DNA of 48,461 bases from JAAXXJ01 sp964412455 (GTDB lineage Bacteria > Nitrospirota > UBA9217), in contig CAYPOT010000027.1 in NCBI GenBank assembly GCA_964412455.1, forward strand, positions 1-48,461, given 5' to 3'. The translations under genes and the position numbers were made by a program. The notes below the pieces were generated by a model, which was not told the DNA's origin, did no database searches, and worked only from the letters and a program-made list of their open reading frames with translations. Positions 1 to 8,402 of the stretch are shown here, piece after piece; the first letter of the stretch is position 1, and each line of letters opens with the position of its first letter.

Positions 1-24
1 GGGCAGGGGTGAGGGTCATGTCTA

Positions 25-42
25 CCCGCACTCCGCACTTTT
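25..42 (-). repeat. Short GTGCGGAGT-word repeat after the STAS gene
   Basis: Read on the minus strand, two copies of the word GTGCGGAGT/GTGCGGG follow directly on the TAA stop of the STAS gene. The same word family follows the stops of glmS (17756), the secretin (22800) and the DsbA-like gene (29137), always in the same orientation relative to the gene. Confidence 0.6.
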
Positions 43-382
43 ACAGTCCCGCCTGCGCTTCGCTTACGCTCGCAAAGATCTCAAAGATGCTGGAGAGCCG
101 CGCCAGCTCGAACACGTCACGCACCGGAGGGCTCAGCTCCACGAGCCGCAGCTTCATTCCCTTCTTCATGCAATTCTGCATGGCCTCCACCAGGGTCGCG
201 ATGCCGGAGCTGTCCATATAGCGGACGCCGGACAGGTTGATCAGGATCGCCTTTGCTCCGCCTTGCTTGAATACTTCGTCCAGGCTGCTCCGCACATCCG
301 GCGAGGAGTTCATGTCCACATCGCCCTTGATCAGAAGCATGGATCCCGCTTCGAATTTTTGTGTCGTGATCTCTACCTTCAT
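41..382 (-). CDS. STAS-domain anti-sigma factor antagonist (SpoIIAA/RsbV-like)
   Basis: A 113-residue single STAS domain. The motif Y-M-D-S-S-G is at residues 55-60, so D57/S58 fall at the position of the phosphorylated serine of SpoIIAA. In this family the unphosphorylated form binds the partner kinase and frees that kinase's target; phosphorylation by the kinase and dephosphorylation by a PP2C phosphatase switch it. The ATG overlaps the stop of the upstream kinase gene (ATGA, 4 nt), so the two are translationally coupled. The GAF-SpoIIE phosphatase upstream completes a partner-switching set. No sigma factor gene is adjacent, so the output is unknown. The stop is followed at once by a GTGCGGAGT-word repeat. 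Confidence 0.93.
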   Translation of the reverse strand: MKVEITTQKFEAGSMLLIKGDVDMNSSPDVRSSLDEVFKQGGAKAILINLSGVRYMDSSGIATLVEAMQNCMKKGMKLRLVELSPPVRDVFELARLSSIFEIFASVSEAQAGL

Positions 383-840
383 ACATTCACCTGCTGTTTC
401 TTCTTTTCAAGGGTCAGGAGCGTCCCCTGCTCCTGGTTCGTATCATAGGTCACTACATCGAAGGCCGCCCCGATGAACAGGGTGCCCAGGCCGCCGGGCC
501 TGATGTCATCGAGGTCCCGGGGCGCGATCTTCGCGGTATCCGCCTTCCTGCCGTAGTCCCTGATCCGGACCGTAAAACGATTGGCAGCATCGGTGATGGT
601 CAAAGTGATGGTCTTGGTAGGGTCCCCTTCGTAGGCATGCTTGATGATGTTCGAACAGGCCTCATCCACGGCCAGAATGATCCTCCGCGCGTCTTTCCTG
701 CCGAACCCGGCGTCGGTAAGGATGGGATAGAGGGCGCTCCGGACGACATAGAGGTACTTCGGATGGCTCGGCACCGTGAGCGTGACCGGACCATTTTCAT
801 TTCCCGTCTTGTCTGCTTTCCTTCTTCTGTTCTCGGTCAT
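379..840 (-). CDS. RsbW/SpoIIAB-like anti-sigma factor serine kinase (HATPase_c)
   Basis: A 153-residue GHKL ATP-binding protein. The N box reads A-V-D-E-A-C-S-N with E60 and N64. The G1 motif I-R-D-Y-G has D95 and G97, and a G-G-L-G box is at about 116-119. No histidine-kinase dimerisation or sensor domain is present, which fits the RsbW/SpoIIAB class that phosphorylates a STAS partner and sequesters a sigma factor or other effector. It is coupled to the STAS gene by a 4-nt ATGA overlap. The true target cannot be read from the sequence; many such kinases control systems other than sigma factors. Confidence 0.9.
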   Translation of the reverse strand: MTENRRRKADKTGNENGPVTLTVPSHPKYLYVVRSALYPILTDAGFGRKDARRIILAVDEACSNIIKHAYEGDPTKTITLTITDAANRFTVRIRDYGRKADTAKIAPRDLDDIRPGGLGTLFIGAAFDVVTYDTNQEQGTLLTLEKKKQQVNV

Positions 841-1166
841 TGATTCCTTTACCTGCCGTGCGATCCGCAGATCACGCAGATTTCCACGGATTAATACCCC
901 TTACTCGTATCTTCTTGATATTTGAGTCAAGTTTTTGAAAAGCCAGAAGCAAATGCTCAATTCAACATACTATCCGCAGATTACGCCGATTTCGCCGATT
1001 AAAACCAGGCCAAGATTGTTTTTTTGAAATCTGCGTACATCTGCGAAATCTGCGGATAAATGTTTTCATCAGGATCATGGTTTTGCTTCTTCGGTCTGAG
1101 GCTTTGCCTCTTTAAAAGATACACTTCCATAACCTCTTTGAGAACAATCCTGACAACTAATTACCA
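841..1166. repeat. Intergenic region with CCGCAGATTACGC-word inverted repeat
   Basis: This 326-nt gap has no credible gene. Positions 863-894 carry one run of the ATCCGCAGAT word. Positions 971-982 (TATCCGCAGATT) and 1047-1058 (AATCTGCGGATA) are perfect 12-bp inverted ends enclosing further degenerate copies. A related inverted repeat is at 35560-35664. It lies between the phosphatase gene and the kinase gene. I see no convincing promoter or T-tailed terminator here. Confidence 0.7.
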
Positions 1167-2450
1167 CTACTTCACCGCTCCGAAGCAGACCAGCGTCATG
1201 TCATCGTGCTGGGGGCTCAGGCCGGTGAAACGGTTCACGTCACCGATGATCGCGTCCTTGAGCACGCCGGGCCCTGATCCGCTCTTTTTGAGCAGTTCCT
1301 CGAACCGTTCATAACCATAGAGCTCCTCCTTGGAGTTCATGGCCTCGATGATGCCATCCGTGTACAGGACCACCGTATCCCCGGGTTCCAGCTTCGCCTC
1401 TTCCTGAAACAATTTCATGCCCGGGAGCATGCCCAGCGGCGCGCCACCCGCTGTCTCCAGCTTCACCAGCGAACCGTCCGCCTTTTTGATGATCGGTGGA
1501 AGATGTCCCGCGTTGGAAAGGGTCATGTTGCCCGTCGTGGCATCGAGTTCGATATAGAGCAGCGTGGCGAACATCCCGCGCCTGCTCCTCCCTGCCAAAA
1601 GGTCGTTCAGCTTCATGAGCGCTTCGGCCGGTATCCGCTCGGTGAATGCCAGTGTGCGCATGTCGCTTCCCAGCTTCGCCATGTACAGCGCGGCTGGCAC
1701 GCCCTTGCCCGATACATCGCCGATCACGATGCCGGTGCGATTCCCGTCCAGGTAGATGAAATCGTAGAAATCCCCTCCGACCTCGAGGGCCGGCGTGTAG
1801 TGGGCACTGAAACGATAGCTCTGCACGTCCGGCGCATTTTGAGGCAGGAAGCTCTCCTGAACCGTGCGGGCGAATTCCATGTCCTTGACGAGCCGCTGCT
1901 TGTCCAAAATCTGCATGTGCATCTTCGCGTTCTCAAGGGCAATGGCGGCCATGCTGGAAAGAGAGAGGAACAGTTCCAGGTCGTCCTGGTCGAAGGGCTT
2001 CCCGTCGAGCCGGTTGATCACCTGGGCCACGCCGGTGACGCGGTTCCCCACTTTGAGCGGGACCGTGATCATTGATTTCGTCCGATACCCCGTTGCCTCA
2101 TCATTGCCCCGGTAAAATTTCGGATGGGTATAGGCATCCTCGAGCAGGAGCGGTTTACCCTCCTCGGCAACTGTTCCGGCGATCCCCTGTCCCATTTTGA
2201 GGCGCACGACCTTCTTAAGCTTCTCGCCCACTGACCCCTGGGCCACCTGGTAGATCAGCTCATTCGTCTTCTCGTCGATGCGCATGAGACTCGATGCATC
2301 GGCGTTCATCACCTTCTTCGATATGCTCATGACGTTCTCAAGGATCGTATCGATCTCCAGGGAGGAACTGATGACCTCGTTCACCTCGATAAGGGTGCGA
2401 AGACGTTTGACCTTCTGGTTCAACCGTTCGATATTATTGGAGTTTTCCAT
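1167..2450 (-). CDS. GAF-domain PP2C-type phosphatase (SpoIIE/RsbU-like)
   Basis: 427 residues. A short coiled segment precedes a GAF domain (about 20-175), which is joined by the linker M-E-F-A-R-T-V-Q-E-S-F-L-P to a SpoIIE-type PP2C domain (about 200-427). Metal-binding signatures are visible: G-G-D-F-Y-D (225-230), G-D-V-S-G-K-G (244-250), L-Y-T-D-G (363-366) and H-D-D-M (415-418). The family dephosphorylates STAS antagonists in response to a ligand or protein sensed by the GAF domain. With the kinase and STAS genes downstream it gives a complete cytosolic partner switch. The gap to the kinase gene (326 nt) holds a long inverted repeat, so the three may not share one transcript. Confidence 0.92.
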   Translation of the reverse strand: MENSNNIERLNQKVKRLRTLIEVNEVISSSLEIDTILENVMSISKKVMNADASSLMRIDEKTNELIYQVAQGSVGEKLKKVVRLKMGQGIAGTVAEEGKPLLLEDAYTHPKFYRGNDEATGYRTKSMITVPLKVGNRVTGVAQVINRLDGKPFDQDDLELFLSLSSMAAIALENAKMHMQILDKQRLVKDMEFARTVQESFLPQNAPDVQSYRFSAHYTPALEVGGDFYDFIYLDGNRTGIVIGDVSGKGVPAALYMAKLGSDMRTLAFTERIPAEALMKLNDLLAGRSRRGMFATLLYIELDATTGNMTLSNAGHLPPIIKKADGSLVKLETAGGAPLGMLPGMKLFQEEAKLEPGDTVVLYTDGIIEAMNSKEELYGYERFEELLKKSGSGPGVLKDAIIGDVNRFTGLSPQHDDMTLVCFGAVK

Positions 2451-2506
2451 AACCTTAAAATATCACAATAAACTGAGTATGGTCAACGGGAAAGTGGGGA
2501 ATATAC

Positions 2507-2587
2507 AGGTCATAGGTCATAGGCGTTAGGTGAAAGGTGAACCCCGAGGTACCCATTACCTATCACCTATGACCTATCACCTACACC
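2507..2587. repeat. AGGTGATAGGTCAT-word inverted repeat overlapping the M48 gene end
   Basis: The left arm (2507-2540) is built from the words AGGTCAT, AGGCGTT and AGGTGA. The right arm (2556-2587) is built from ACCTATCACCTATGACCT and is its approximate reverse complement, with a loop of about 15 nt. The right arm runs into the M48 protease reading frame and supplies its last residues and stop codon (2567-2569). Confidence 0.75.
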
Positions 2588-3817
2588 CTTCTTTGTCAGT
2601 TCCCGTATCCTCTCCACCACCGGCGGATGGGAGTAATAGAACGCGGCATAAAGCGGATGGGGATGGAGATTAGAGAGGTTCTCCTTCGATAGTTTCACCA
2701 GGGCGGACGCCATGGCGCCGGTGCTGCCTGTGAGGTCAGCGGCGAACCGGTCCGATTCACGTTCGTCCCGCCGCGACAACCAGCTGAAGAGCGGCGTCAG
2801 GGGAAAGGTCACGATTGAGAGGAGAAATCCAAGGATCACGGCCTTTGCGTAGAACGAGGCATGCACCAGGCCCAGGATATCCGAAAGCCAGTCACCGCGA
2901 AGCAGCAAGAACGCCGCCAGGACCCCGCAGAAGGCCATGGTCTCGGTCATAATGATCCGCTTCAGCACATGTTTCTTCTTCCAGTGGCCCACCTCGTGGG
3001 CCAGCACCGCAAGGATCTCGTCCTGAGTCATTTGCTCGAGCAGCGTGTCGAACAGCACGATCCGCTTCACCTTGCCGATGCCGGTAAAGTAAGCGTTCGA
3101 ATGACGGCTCCTGCGGGACGCGTCCACCTGGAACACCCGGCTCACCTTCAGCCCCGCCTTCTCCATGAGCGTCCTGATGCGTTCCTCCAGACCCTCGACC
3201 TTGAGCGGCTCGAACTTGAAGAAGAGCGGTTCGATCACCGTCGGCGAGATGTACATCATGAAGATGCCGAAAGCGAGGAAGAACAGCCAGACCCAGAGCC
3301 ACCACAGCCCCGGGCTCACGGTGACCAGCCAGAGCGCGCCGAGTACCACGAGAGTGCTGATGACCGCGCCGATCGCCAGACCCTTGACCAGGTCCGTTAT
3401 CCAGAGCTTCACGGTCATGGTGTTGAATCCGTACTTGTTCTCTATCCGAAAGTTACGATAAAGGCTGAAGGGAATGCCCATGATCGTCTGGGCGACCATG
3501 AGGACAAGAAAAAAGAGCACGCCGTTCCCGAGGAACGACCCGGTCAGGGATGTGATCCACTCATCATAGACGCCCAGGAAGCCACAGAACAGGAAGGCGA
3601 TCAGGACCATGTTATCGATGAGCGATTCGATAAGGCCCAGCTGGCTGTTCTCCACCGTGTAGTCGGATATCTTCGCGAGCATCGCCGGATCCACGGCGTC
3701 TTCGAACTCCGGCGGAACGTTGTGGCCGTGGACTTTAAGGTGGGAAAGATTGAGGTATTTGAGCCAGTAGCCGGTGAAGACGACTGCGACAAAGGCAAGA
3801 AGAACAATAAGTTTCAT
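2567..3817 (-). CDS. M48-family membrane zinc protease (Ste24/CAAX protease-like)
   Basis: The start is set at the ATG at 3817 (M-K-L-I-V-L-L), which begins with a membrane segment; the frame is open to 3877 but the extra residues look non-coding. The product is 416 residues with an M48 N-terminal multi-helix region (about 1-200). The zinc motif H-E-V-G-H is at 274-278 and a downstream glutamate in E-R-E-S-D-R-F-A is near 354. The Ste24 branch cuts prenylated peptides in eukaryotes; bacterial members are linked to membrane protein quality control, substrates mostly unknown. The last residues (G-V-G-D-R-S) are encoded by an arm of the 2507-2587 repeat, so the original C-terminus may have been replaced. 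Confidence 0.92.
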   Translation of the reverse strand: MKLIVLLAFVAVVFTGYWLKYLNLSHLKVHGHNVPPEFEDAVDPAMLAKISDYTVENSQLGLIESLIDNMVLIAFLFCGFLGVYDEWITSLTGSFLGNGVLFFLVLMVAQTIMGIPFSLYRNFRIENKYGFNTMTVKLWITDLVKGLAIGAVISTLVVLGALWLVTVSPGLWWLWVWLFFLAFGIFMMYISPTVIEPLFFKFEPLKVEGLEERIRTLMEKAGLKVSRVFQVDASRRSRHSNAYFTGIGKVKRIVLFDTLLEQMTQDEILAVLAHEVGHWKKKHVLKRIIMTETMAFCGVLAAFLLLRGDWLSDILGLVHASFYAKAVILGFLLSIVTFPLTPLFSWLSRRDERESDRFAADLTGSTGAMASALVKLSKENLSNLHPHPLYAAFYYSHPPVVERIRELTKKGVGDRS

Positions 3818-3877
3818 GGGGTCATCATACTCGCAAACCGGGCCGTGGTCAAGCAGCGGAAAACCGCGACCGGGCAC

Positions 3878-5083
3878 TCACGCCCTGATCAGCTTGAAAA
3901 AATTTTCGATCAGGCTGGGATTGAAGGACTTCCCCGCTCCGCCCTTCAGGATCTGCTCGATCTTGCTCATAGGCTGGGGCTCCTGGTAGGACCTGCGGCT
4001 CCTCATAGCGTCGAACACGTCGGCAATGGAGATCATCTGGCTCGCGATGTTCGGCGTCCAGCCGCCCTTGATGGAGGGATACCCGCTTCCGTCGAACTTC
4101 AGGTGGTGTTCCAGTGAGGCCAGCACCGCGAGCTTCGGGATCCCCTCGGTGCCCATCAAGTACCGCGCCCCCTTGGTGGTGTGGGTCTCGATGACCGAAC
4201 GCTCCTCCTGGGACAGCATGCCTTTCTTGTTCAGAATATCCTCGGGGACGTAAAGCTTCCCGATGTCGTGGAGAAAGGACGCAACGCCGATCTGGTGCAA
4301 GTGCTCGCCGGTGAAGCCCAGGGACTCGGCTTGGGCCATGGTCAGGATGCCCACGTTCACCACGTGGGTAAAAGTATACTCATGGGACGATTTGAGCGAC
4401 GCCAGCATCCTCAGGGGATTCACTTCCTCACGGAAACCCTTGATAAACCGTTTGACCATCCCGTCGACGCTCCGGACGTCGATCTGCTTGTGCATCTTGA
4501 TGCGAAGATACAGGTCCTTGAGATCATCCAGTTCTGCGGTGGTGAGCTTGAGCAGTTCCTCAATCACCTCCGGCGGCGCGTCCTCGGCGCCCACCCAACC
4601 GTGCTGCCCACCGACGCCCGCCTGCCCACCGACGCCTGACAACCCACCGACGCCCGACAGCCCTCCGACACGCGCCTGTTTTACGCGGAGTTCAACCTTT
4701 CCCAGTTTGATGAAGCTCGTCGCCTTGATGGACGCTGCGTCGGGCAGTGCGAGGTCCTGAATGAATCCCAGGAGCTCCGTCCGCGGGAGTCCCGCCACGA
4801 AGGTGACGCGCTCTATGGATTTTCTCCTGAGGATCCGTATAAAGTTCGCCACATAAGCGCTGTCTGAGGGAAGCGGTCGGCCCTCTACGACCAAGTCGTT
4901 GCCCACCAGCATGATGGTTGCTTCCGGCATGGCCTGGAGCAGACCCGCGAGCACGGTATGTGTCTTATCGACATACTGGACCACCTGGGGATGGCTGGCA
5001 GAATAGAGGCTGATGTTCGTCACCACAGCGTTCAGCTGCACCACGACCTTTACCAGTTCTTCATGGACATCGATCTCAGCCAT
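3878..5083 (-). CDS. HD-GYP domain protein with novel N-terminal domain
   Basis: 401 residues. The HD-GYP domain (about 225-401) has L-H-D-I-G-K (HD at 272-273), H-H-L-K-F-D-G-S-G-Y-P (326-336) and A-D-V-F-D-A. This is an intact set for a metal-dependent phosphodiesterase of cyclic-di-GMP or a related dinucleotide. Residues 5-135 form an uncharacterised domain that resembles the N-terminus of the HEAT protein encoded next upstream. The two halves are joined by a glycine-rich linker (139-165) encoded by an 18-bp tandem repeat. No response-regulator receiver is present, so the N-terminal module is the likely input. The next gene, the M48 protease, starts about 60 nt downstream. Confidence 0.9.
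   Translation of the reverse strand: MAEIDVHEELVKVVVQLNAVVTNISLYSASHPQVVQYVDKTHTVLAGLLQAMPEATIMLVGNDLVVEGRPLPSDSAYVANFIRILRRKSIERVTFVAGLPRTELLGFIQDLALPDAASIKATSFIKLGKVELRVKQARVGGLSGVGGLSGVGGQAGVGGQHGWVGAEDAPPEVIEELLKLTTAELDDLKDLYLRIKMHKQIDVRSVDGMVKRFIKGFREEVNPLRMLASLKSSHEYTFTHVVNVGILTMAQAESLGFTGEHLHQIGVASFLHDIGKLYVPEDILNKKGMLSQEERSVIETHTTKGARYLMGTEGIPKLAVLASLEHHLKFDGSGYPSIKGGWTPNIASQMISIADVFDAMRSRRSYQEPQPMSKIEQILKGGAGKSFNPSLIENFFKLIRA
4605..4676. repeat. 18-bp tandem repeat inside the HD-GYP gene
   Basis: Four in-frame 18-bp units share the core CCCACCGACGCC (4605-4622, 4623-4640, 4641-4658, 4659-4676), the last one degenerate; a more diverged unit precedes them at about 4588. They encode a six-residue G-V-G-G-x-x repeat in the linker between the two domains. 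Copy number could vary without shifting the frame. Confidence 0.8.
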
Positions 5084-5204
5084 ACACCATCTTCCTCATA
5101 ACGGGAAACAACATACACGGCGCATTGATATATGATGCTTTCCTCAAAGACCAGGGGTTGTTCTTTATCACCGCGTCCACCTCGGCAACTCTTGTTTTCT
5201 GAAG

Positions 5205-7592
5205 TTACTTCCTCTCAGCGAGTTTTCTGCACAGCGTCCTGATCTTATCGTCTTCGGACCGTTCACCGATCTTAATAAGCTCCGCAATGCTCTCCTTCGG
5301 ATACCGGCCCAGAGATTCGAACAGGGTGACCTTCATGCGCGCATGGCTCTTCCGGTACAGCGACCATCCCGCCTTCGCCAGCTTTTCCAGGTCCGCGATC
5401 ACACGGGGATCGCCGATCTCGCCGAGCACCTGGATGATCTCTTCGTTCACACCGTAGTCGGTTTCGAAGAGGATCGTCCGCTTGATCAGGGGAAGAATGT
5501 CCTCGACCACGTCGGCAACGCGGAATTGGCCGGCCAGGAGCACGGCCGCGGATGACACATCAAGGTCTTTTGAGTTGATCTCCTGACGGAGTATCCCGAC
5601 GGCTGCGAGGTCCTTGAACCGGAGCAGGACCGCCAGGGCGTCGAGCTTTACTTTCGGGTCGGCGTGCGTCAAGAGCGGTTTGACGTCTGCGGTCACTGCG
5701 GGCGTACCCGCCCGGCGTATCAGCATCAGTAAGTTCCGCACATAATAAGCCCGCTCGTCCCCGAGCCGCTTGACCGCCTCTAACACGGTGTCTTTGCCGA
5801 AGGTGCAGAGGAGGTCGAACAGGACGCGGCGGCCGCCCGGGTTCGTATCGTACGAATAAATCTCCAGAAGGCCGGGCACCAGGATCGGACCGAGCGCCAG
5901 CATGAAGGCCTGGCTGTCCTTCCCTCGCGTACGCGACCATGTGTCGAACGCTTCGAGGGACTTGTCGATGAACGCGGGCTCCCAGAACACCTTCAGGGCA
6001 TCGGCTGCGCACGCCCGGATGCCTTCGCTCTTTTTATCAGAGAGATGCCACCGCAGGGTCTGGAGTGTGTCGAGGAGCAGAGGGAAATGACCGCTAACCA
6101 GCATGTCAGGAACGATGGCAACGAGCTTCTTCGAGAACTCGCGGTAGTCGTCTTCGTCAATATTCTCCTCCAGGAACGCAAGCACCGCCCTGCCGATCTG
6201 AAAGTCGAGATGCTGGTCGTCCAATTCCTTGATGTACTCCTCGACGGGAAACCGGTCCTTGGCGGTGGCCGCCATGGTTTCCGCGCGGCCTGAAACATTC
6301 TTCAGGATGTCGTCGTACTCCTTTTCGACATACCCCTCATACTTTTCCCGGTCGAACAACTTCGCCATGTGTTCGGGCAAGAACTCCGGGCCCGCGCCAT
6401 CCTTGCCCGCGGAGCTCGAGCCGGTCCCCGTTCCGGAAGCGGTGCCCACCACGCTGCCGAAGCCTTTGGAGGCTCCGGCCGTGCCACCGGCGCTGCTTCC
6501 TCCGGTCTTCCTGGTCTGCGCGGTGCTGCCGCCTGCCGGGGGTGACTTATCCCGGACGCTTGCCAGTTTGCCCAGAAGCCCCGTCAGCGAAGGCGATACT
6601 TCCCTTCCTTCCGAGCTTGCCTGCCTCAGCATGTCGATGATCATATCATCGCCGAGACCGCCCAGCACCTCCTCGGCCCCGGAGCTCACGGCATTTTCCG
6701 ACACGTTCTTGAAAGCCGTGGAAAGGAACTGTTTCCGGATATCGGGATGGAGGTCCTTCATCAGCCTGTTCAGGTTGGCCATTGTCTGGGACTGTTCCTT
6801 GGTGAGTTGCTTCTTCTCCGCAGAGGACCGCACGTAACTGGAGATGATCCGATCGTAGCTCTGGACCGCGGCGCCTGAATCAAGCTTGCGTTCGTTCAGA
6901 AGCTTGGCGAGTTCAGCCGGATCGATCTGGGAGGAGTCCTTGAGGGAAACGCCGTCTCCCGTCGTCGCCAGCGTGCCCGCGGACAGGAGCGAAACAAAAT
7001 CCTGCCACATCCCCGCTCCCGGCTTATCGCCGGATTTCTCACCCGGCTTTGACTGCGCCTTGAAGATTTCCTTCTCTTCGGTAAGATGGAAGCTCGCGTA
7101 ATCGATGGCCATCACCCGGATATGCGGGATGGCGGAATCGGCGACAACCTTCGCGATGCCGCCCATTGCCGTGATGTCATCGGGCTTCGTGGTGATGATG
7201 CGATGGAAGCGCACCATTTCATCACGATCGAGCCCCTTGATGAAGGTCACGGCTGCGACACCCTGATGGCTCAGAGACAATGCGAAATCACGATATACGG
7301 GGTTTTTCTGGTCCAGGTAGTCCTGTCCCACAAAGAGAATGTCCTTTGCAACGCCGAGGGTCATCTCCTGTCGGATCTCGAAAAGGTTTACCAGGACGTC
7401 ATAGGCGCGATCAATGCTCTTGGTGATCTGGAGATGACCGGGAGGGTAGATGCCGACGTTCTTCCGTGAGATGTTCAGTTCGATGACCGCGTCGGACAGC
7501 AGTCTCGTATCGAGCGGGATCTCACGCTCCGCGGGATGCGGCGGCGGTTGATGGGGGCCGGCTGGCGGCTTCTTGTCCTGCTCTTCAGGCAT
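5205..7592 (-). CDS. HEAT-repeat protein with the HD-GYP neighbour's N-terminal domain
   Basis: 795 residues. A Pro-rich tail (1-25) is followed by a domain (about 28-165) matching the N-terminus of the HD-GYP protein downstream. A helical region (190-350), a Gly/Ser/Thr-rich linker (350-402), another helical segment, and C-terminal HEAT-like repeats (about 560-795, with phrases such as P-L-L-T-H-A-D-P-K-V-K-L-D-A-L) follow. There is no signal peptide or catalytic motif, so it is probably a cytosolic scaffold. Its partner is likely in this cluster, because the HD-GYP gene is only 121 nt downstream and shares its sensor-like module. Function unknown. Confidence 0.85.
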   Translation of the reverse strand: MPEEQDKKPPAGPHQPPPHPAEREIPLDTRLLSDAVIELNISRKNVGIYPPGHLQITKSIDRAYDVLVNLFEIRQEMTLGVAKDILFVGQDYLDQKNPVYRDFALSLSHQGVAAVTFIKGLDRDEMVRFHRIITTKPDDITAMGGIAKVVADSAIPHIRVMAIDYASFHLTEEKEIFKAQSKPGEKSGDKPGAGMWQDFVSLLSAGTLATTGDGVSLKDSSQIDPAELAKLLNERKLDSGAAVQSYDRIISSYVRSSAEKKQLTKEQSQTMANLNRLMKDLHPDIRKQFLSTAFKNVSENAVSSGAEEVLGGLGDDMIIDMLRQASSEGREVSPSLTGLLGKLASVRDKSPPAGGSTAQTRKTGGSSAGGTAGASKGFGSVVGTASGTGTGSSSAGKDGAGPEFLPEHMAKLFDREKYEGYVEKEYDDILKNVSGRAETMAATAKDRFPVEEYIKELDDQHLDFQIGRAVLAFLEENIDEDDYREFSKKLVAIVPDMLVSGHFPLLLDTLQTLRWHLSDKKSEGIRACAADALKVFWEPAFIDKSLEAFDTWSRTRGKDSQAFMLALGPILVPGLLEIYSYDTNPGGRRVLFDLLCTFGKDTVLEAVKRLGDERAYYVRNLLMLIRRAGTPAVTADVKPLLTHADPKVKLDALAVLLRFKDLAAVGILRQEINSKDLDVSSAAVLLAGQFRVADVVEDILPLIKRTILFETDYGVNEEIIQVLGEIGDPRVIADLEKLAKAGWSLYRKSHARMKVTLFESLGRYPKESIAELIKIGERSEDDKIRTLCRKLAERK

Positions 7593-7643
7593 GATGCAGT
7601 ATATCCGGTTTATCGTTCGATTTCACTACCAACTTAGCACGGC

Positions 7644-8063
7644 CTACTCCGCGTCGGACGCTTTCCTCCGGTTGCGTCTGACGACGAGCAACAGGAGCAG
7701 GAACAATATAAGCAATATCCATGGTAATGACGAAGTTGCGGGCTCAACGGCTGCCGCAGCGGCGACGGCGACAGGCAGAGAAGGTCTTGCCTCCTCAGGC
7801 CTGTCTGCGGGTGTTCCCTCGTCGACCACCTTCTTTTCAAACAGCGAGGCCTCAGGCTTTGACCTGACCTGCTTCTTCCGGGCCACTCTCATCGGCTTTC
7901 CGTCCTTGTCATGCGTGTGATACTCGCTGTAGAAGAGGTCCCATTCAGCGCATTCCTTGATGCACTTGTGACCACCATATCGATCTGTCTTGCCGGGGTG
8001 GGCTACGGTCGTCAACGGAAGCATACCGATGACGATCACGATCAGAACGGCCAGCATTCTCAT
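7644..8063 (-). CDS. Exported YHYH-like small protein with C-terminal membrane anchor
   Basis: 139 residues. A signal peptide (about 1-21, ending T-V-A) precedes a short motif region with H-P-G-K-T-D-x-Y-G-G-H-K-C and Y-H-T-H. This resembles the small YHYH-type domain of secreted proteins. An Ala/Pro-rich spacer leads to a C-terminal hydrophobic helix (about 112-128) and a basic tail (R-R-N-R-R-K). It is probably held at the membrane with the Cys/His-rich part in the periplasm. Two cysteines (K-C-I-K-E-C) could form a disulfide or bind metal. No function is known to me; it lies alone, 51 nt downstream of nothing co-directional that it clearly belongs with. Confidence 0.72.
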   Translation of the reverse strand: MRMLAVLIVIVIGMLPLTTVAHPGKTDRYGGHKCIKECAEWDLFYSEYHTHDKDGKPMRVARKKQVRSKPEASLFEKKVVDEGTPADRPEEARPSLPVAVAAAAAVEPATSSLPWILLILFLLLLLVVRRNRRKASDAE

Positions 8064-8125
8064 TAACGAAGTGTATCTGATAACGCGATCGGTGTCAACA
8101 ATGCCTCAAAACACCTCATTTTTCC

Positions 8126-8154
8126 TTGACAACATTGGTGCGTGATGTTAAATT
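8126..8154 (+). promoter_or_regulatory. Sigma70-type promoter for tRNA-Ala
   Basis: TTGACA at 8126-8131 and TAAATT at 8149-8154 are separated by 17 nt, about 25 nt upstream of the tRNA 5' end. Confidence 0.75.
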
Positions 8155-8178
8155 ACCCACGCATTTGAAAAGGAAATC

Positions 8179-8254
8179 GGGGCTGTAGCTCAGCTGGGAG
8201 AGCACAAGGCTGGCAGTCTTGGGGTCAGGGGTTCGATCCCCCTCAGCTCCACCA
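8179..8254 (+). tRNA. tRNA-Ala (anticodon GGC)
   Basis: 76 nt including an encoded CCA (8252-8254). The acceptor stem GGGGCTG pairs with CAGCTCC with one G-U. The D arm is GCTC/GAGC, and the anticodon stem CAAGG/TCTTG encloses the loop CTGGCAG with anticodon GGC. The T arm is AGGGG-TTCGATC-CCCCT. A good promoter lies upstream and a 12-bp terminator hairpin directly downstream. Confidence 0.98.
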
Positions 8255-8263
8255 AGATAAATA

Positions 8264-8295
8264 AAAGGGTTGACCATAAGGTCAGCCCTTTTCTA
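8264..8295 (+). terminator. Rho-independent terminator of tRNA-Ala
   Basis: A 12-bp stem, AAAGGGTTGACC with GGTCAGCCCTTT (8264-8275 and 8280-8291), has the four-base loop ATAA and is followed by a T-rich tract. It starts 10 nt after the tRNA. Confidence 0.9.
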
Positions 8296-8402
8296 TTTGT
8301 GATGAGGGGGATCGAACCAAGGGAGTTTGAGGGAAAGCATTTCCCTCATGCTTTGGGGGAGTACACGAGGGGGCTGGCCCCATCGTGGAGCGAAGCGCGT
8401 GA

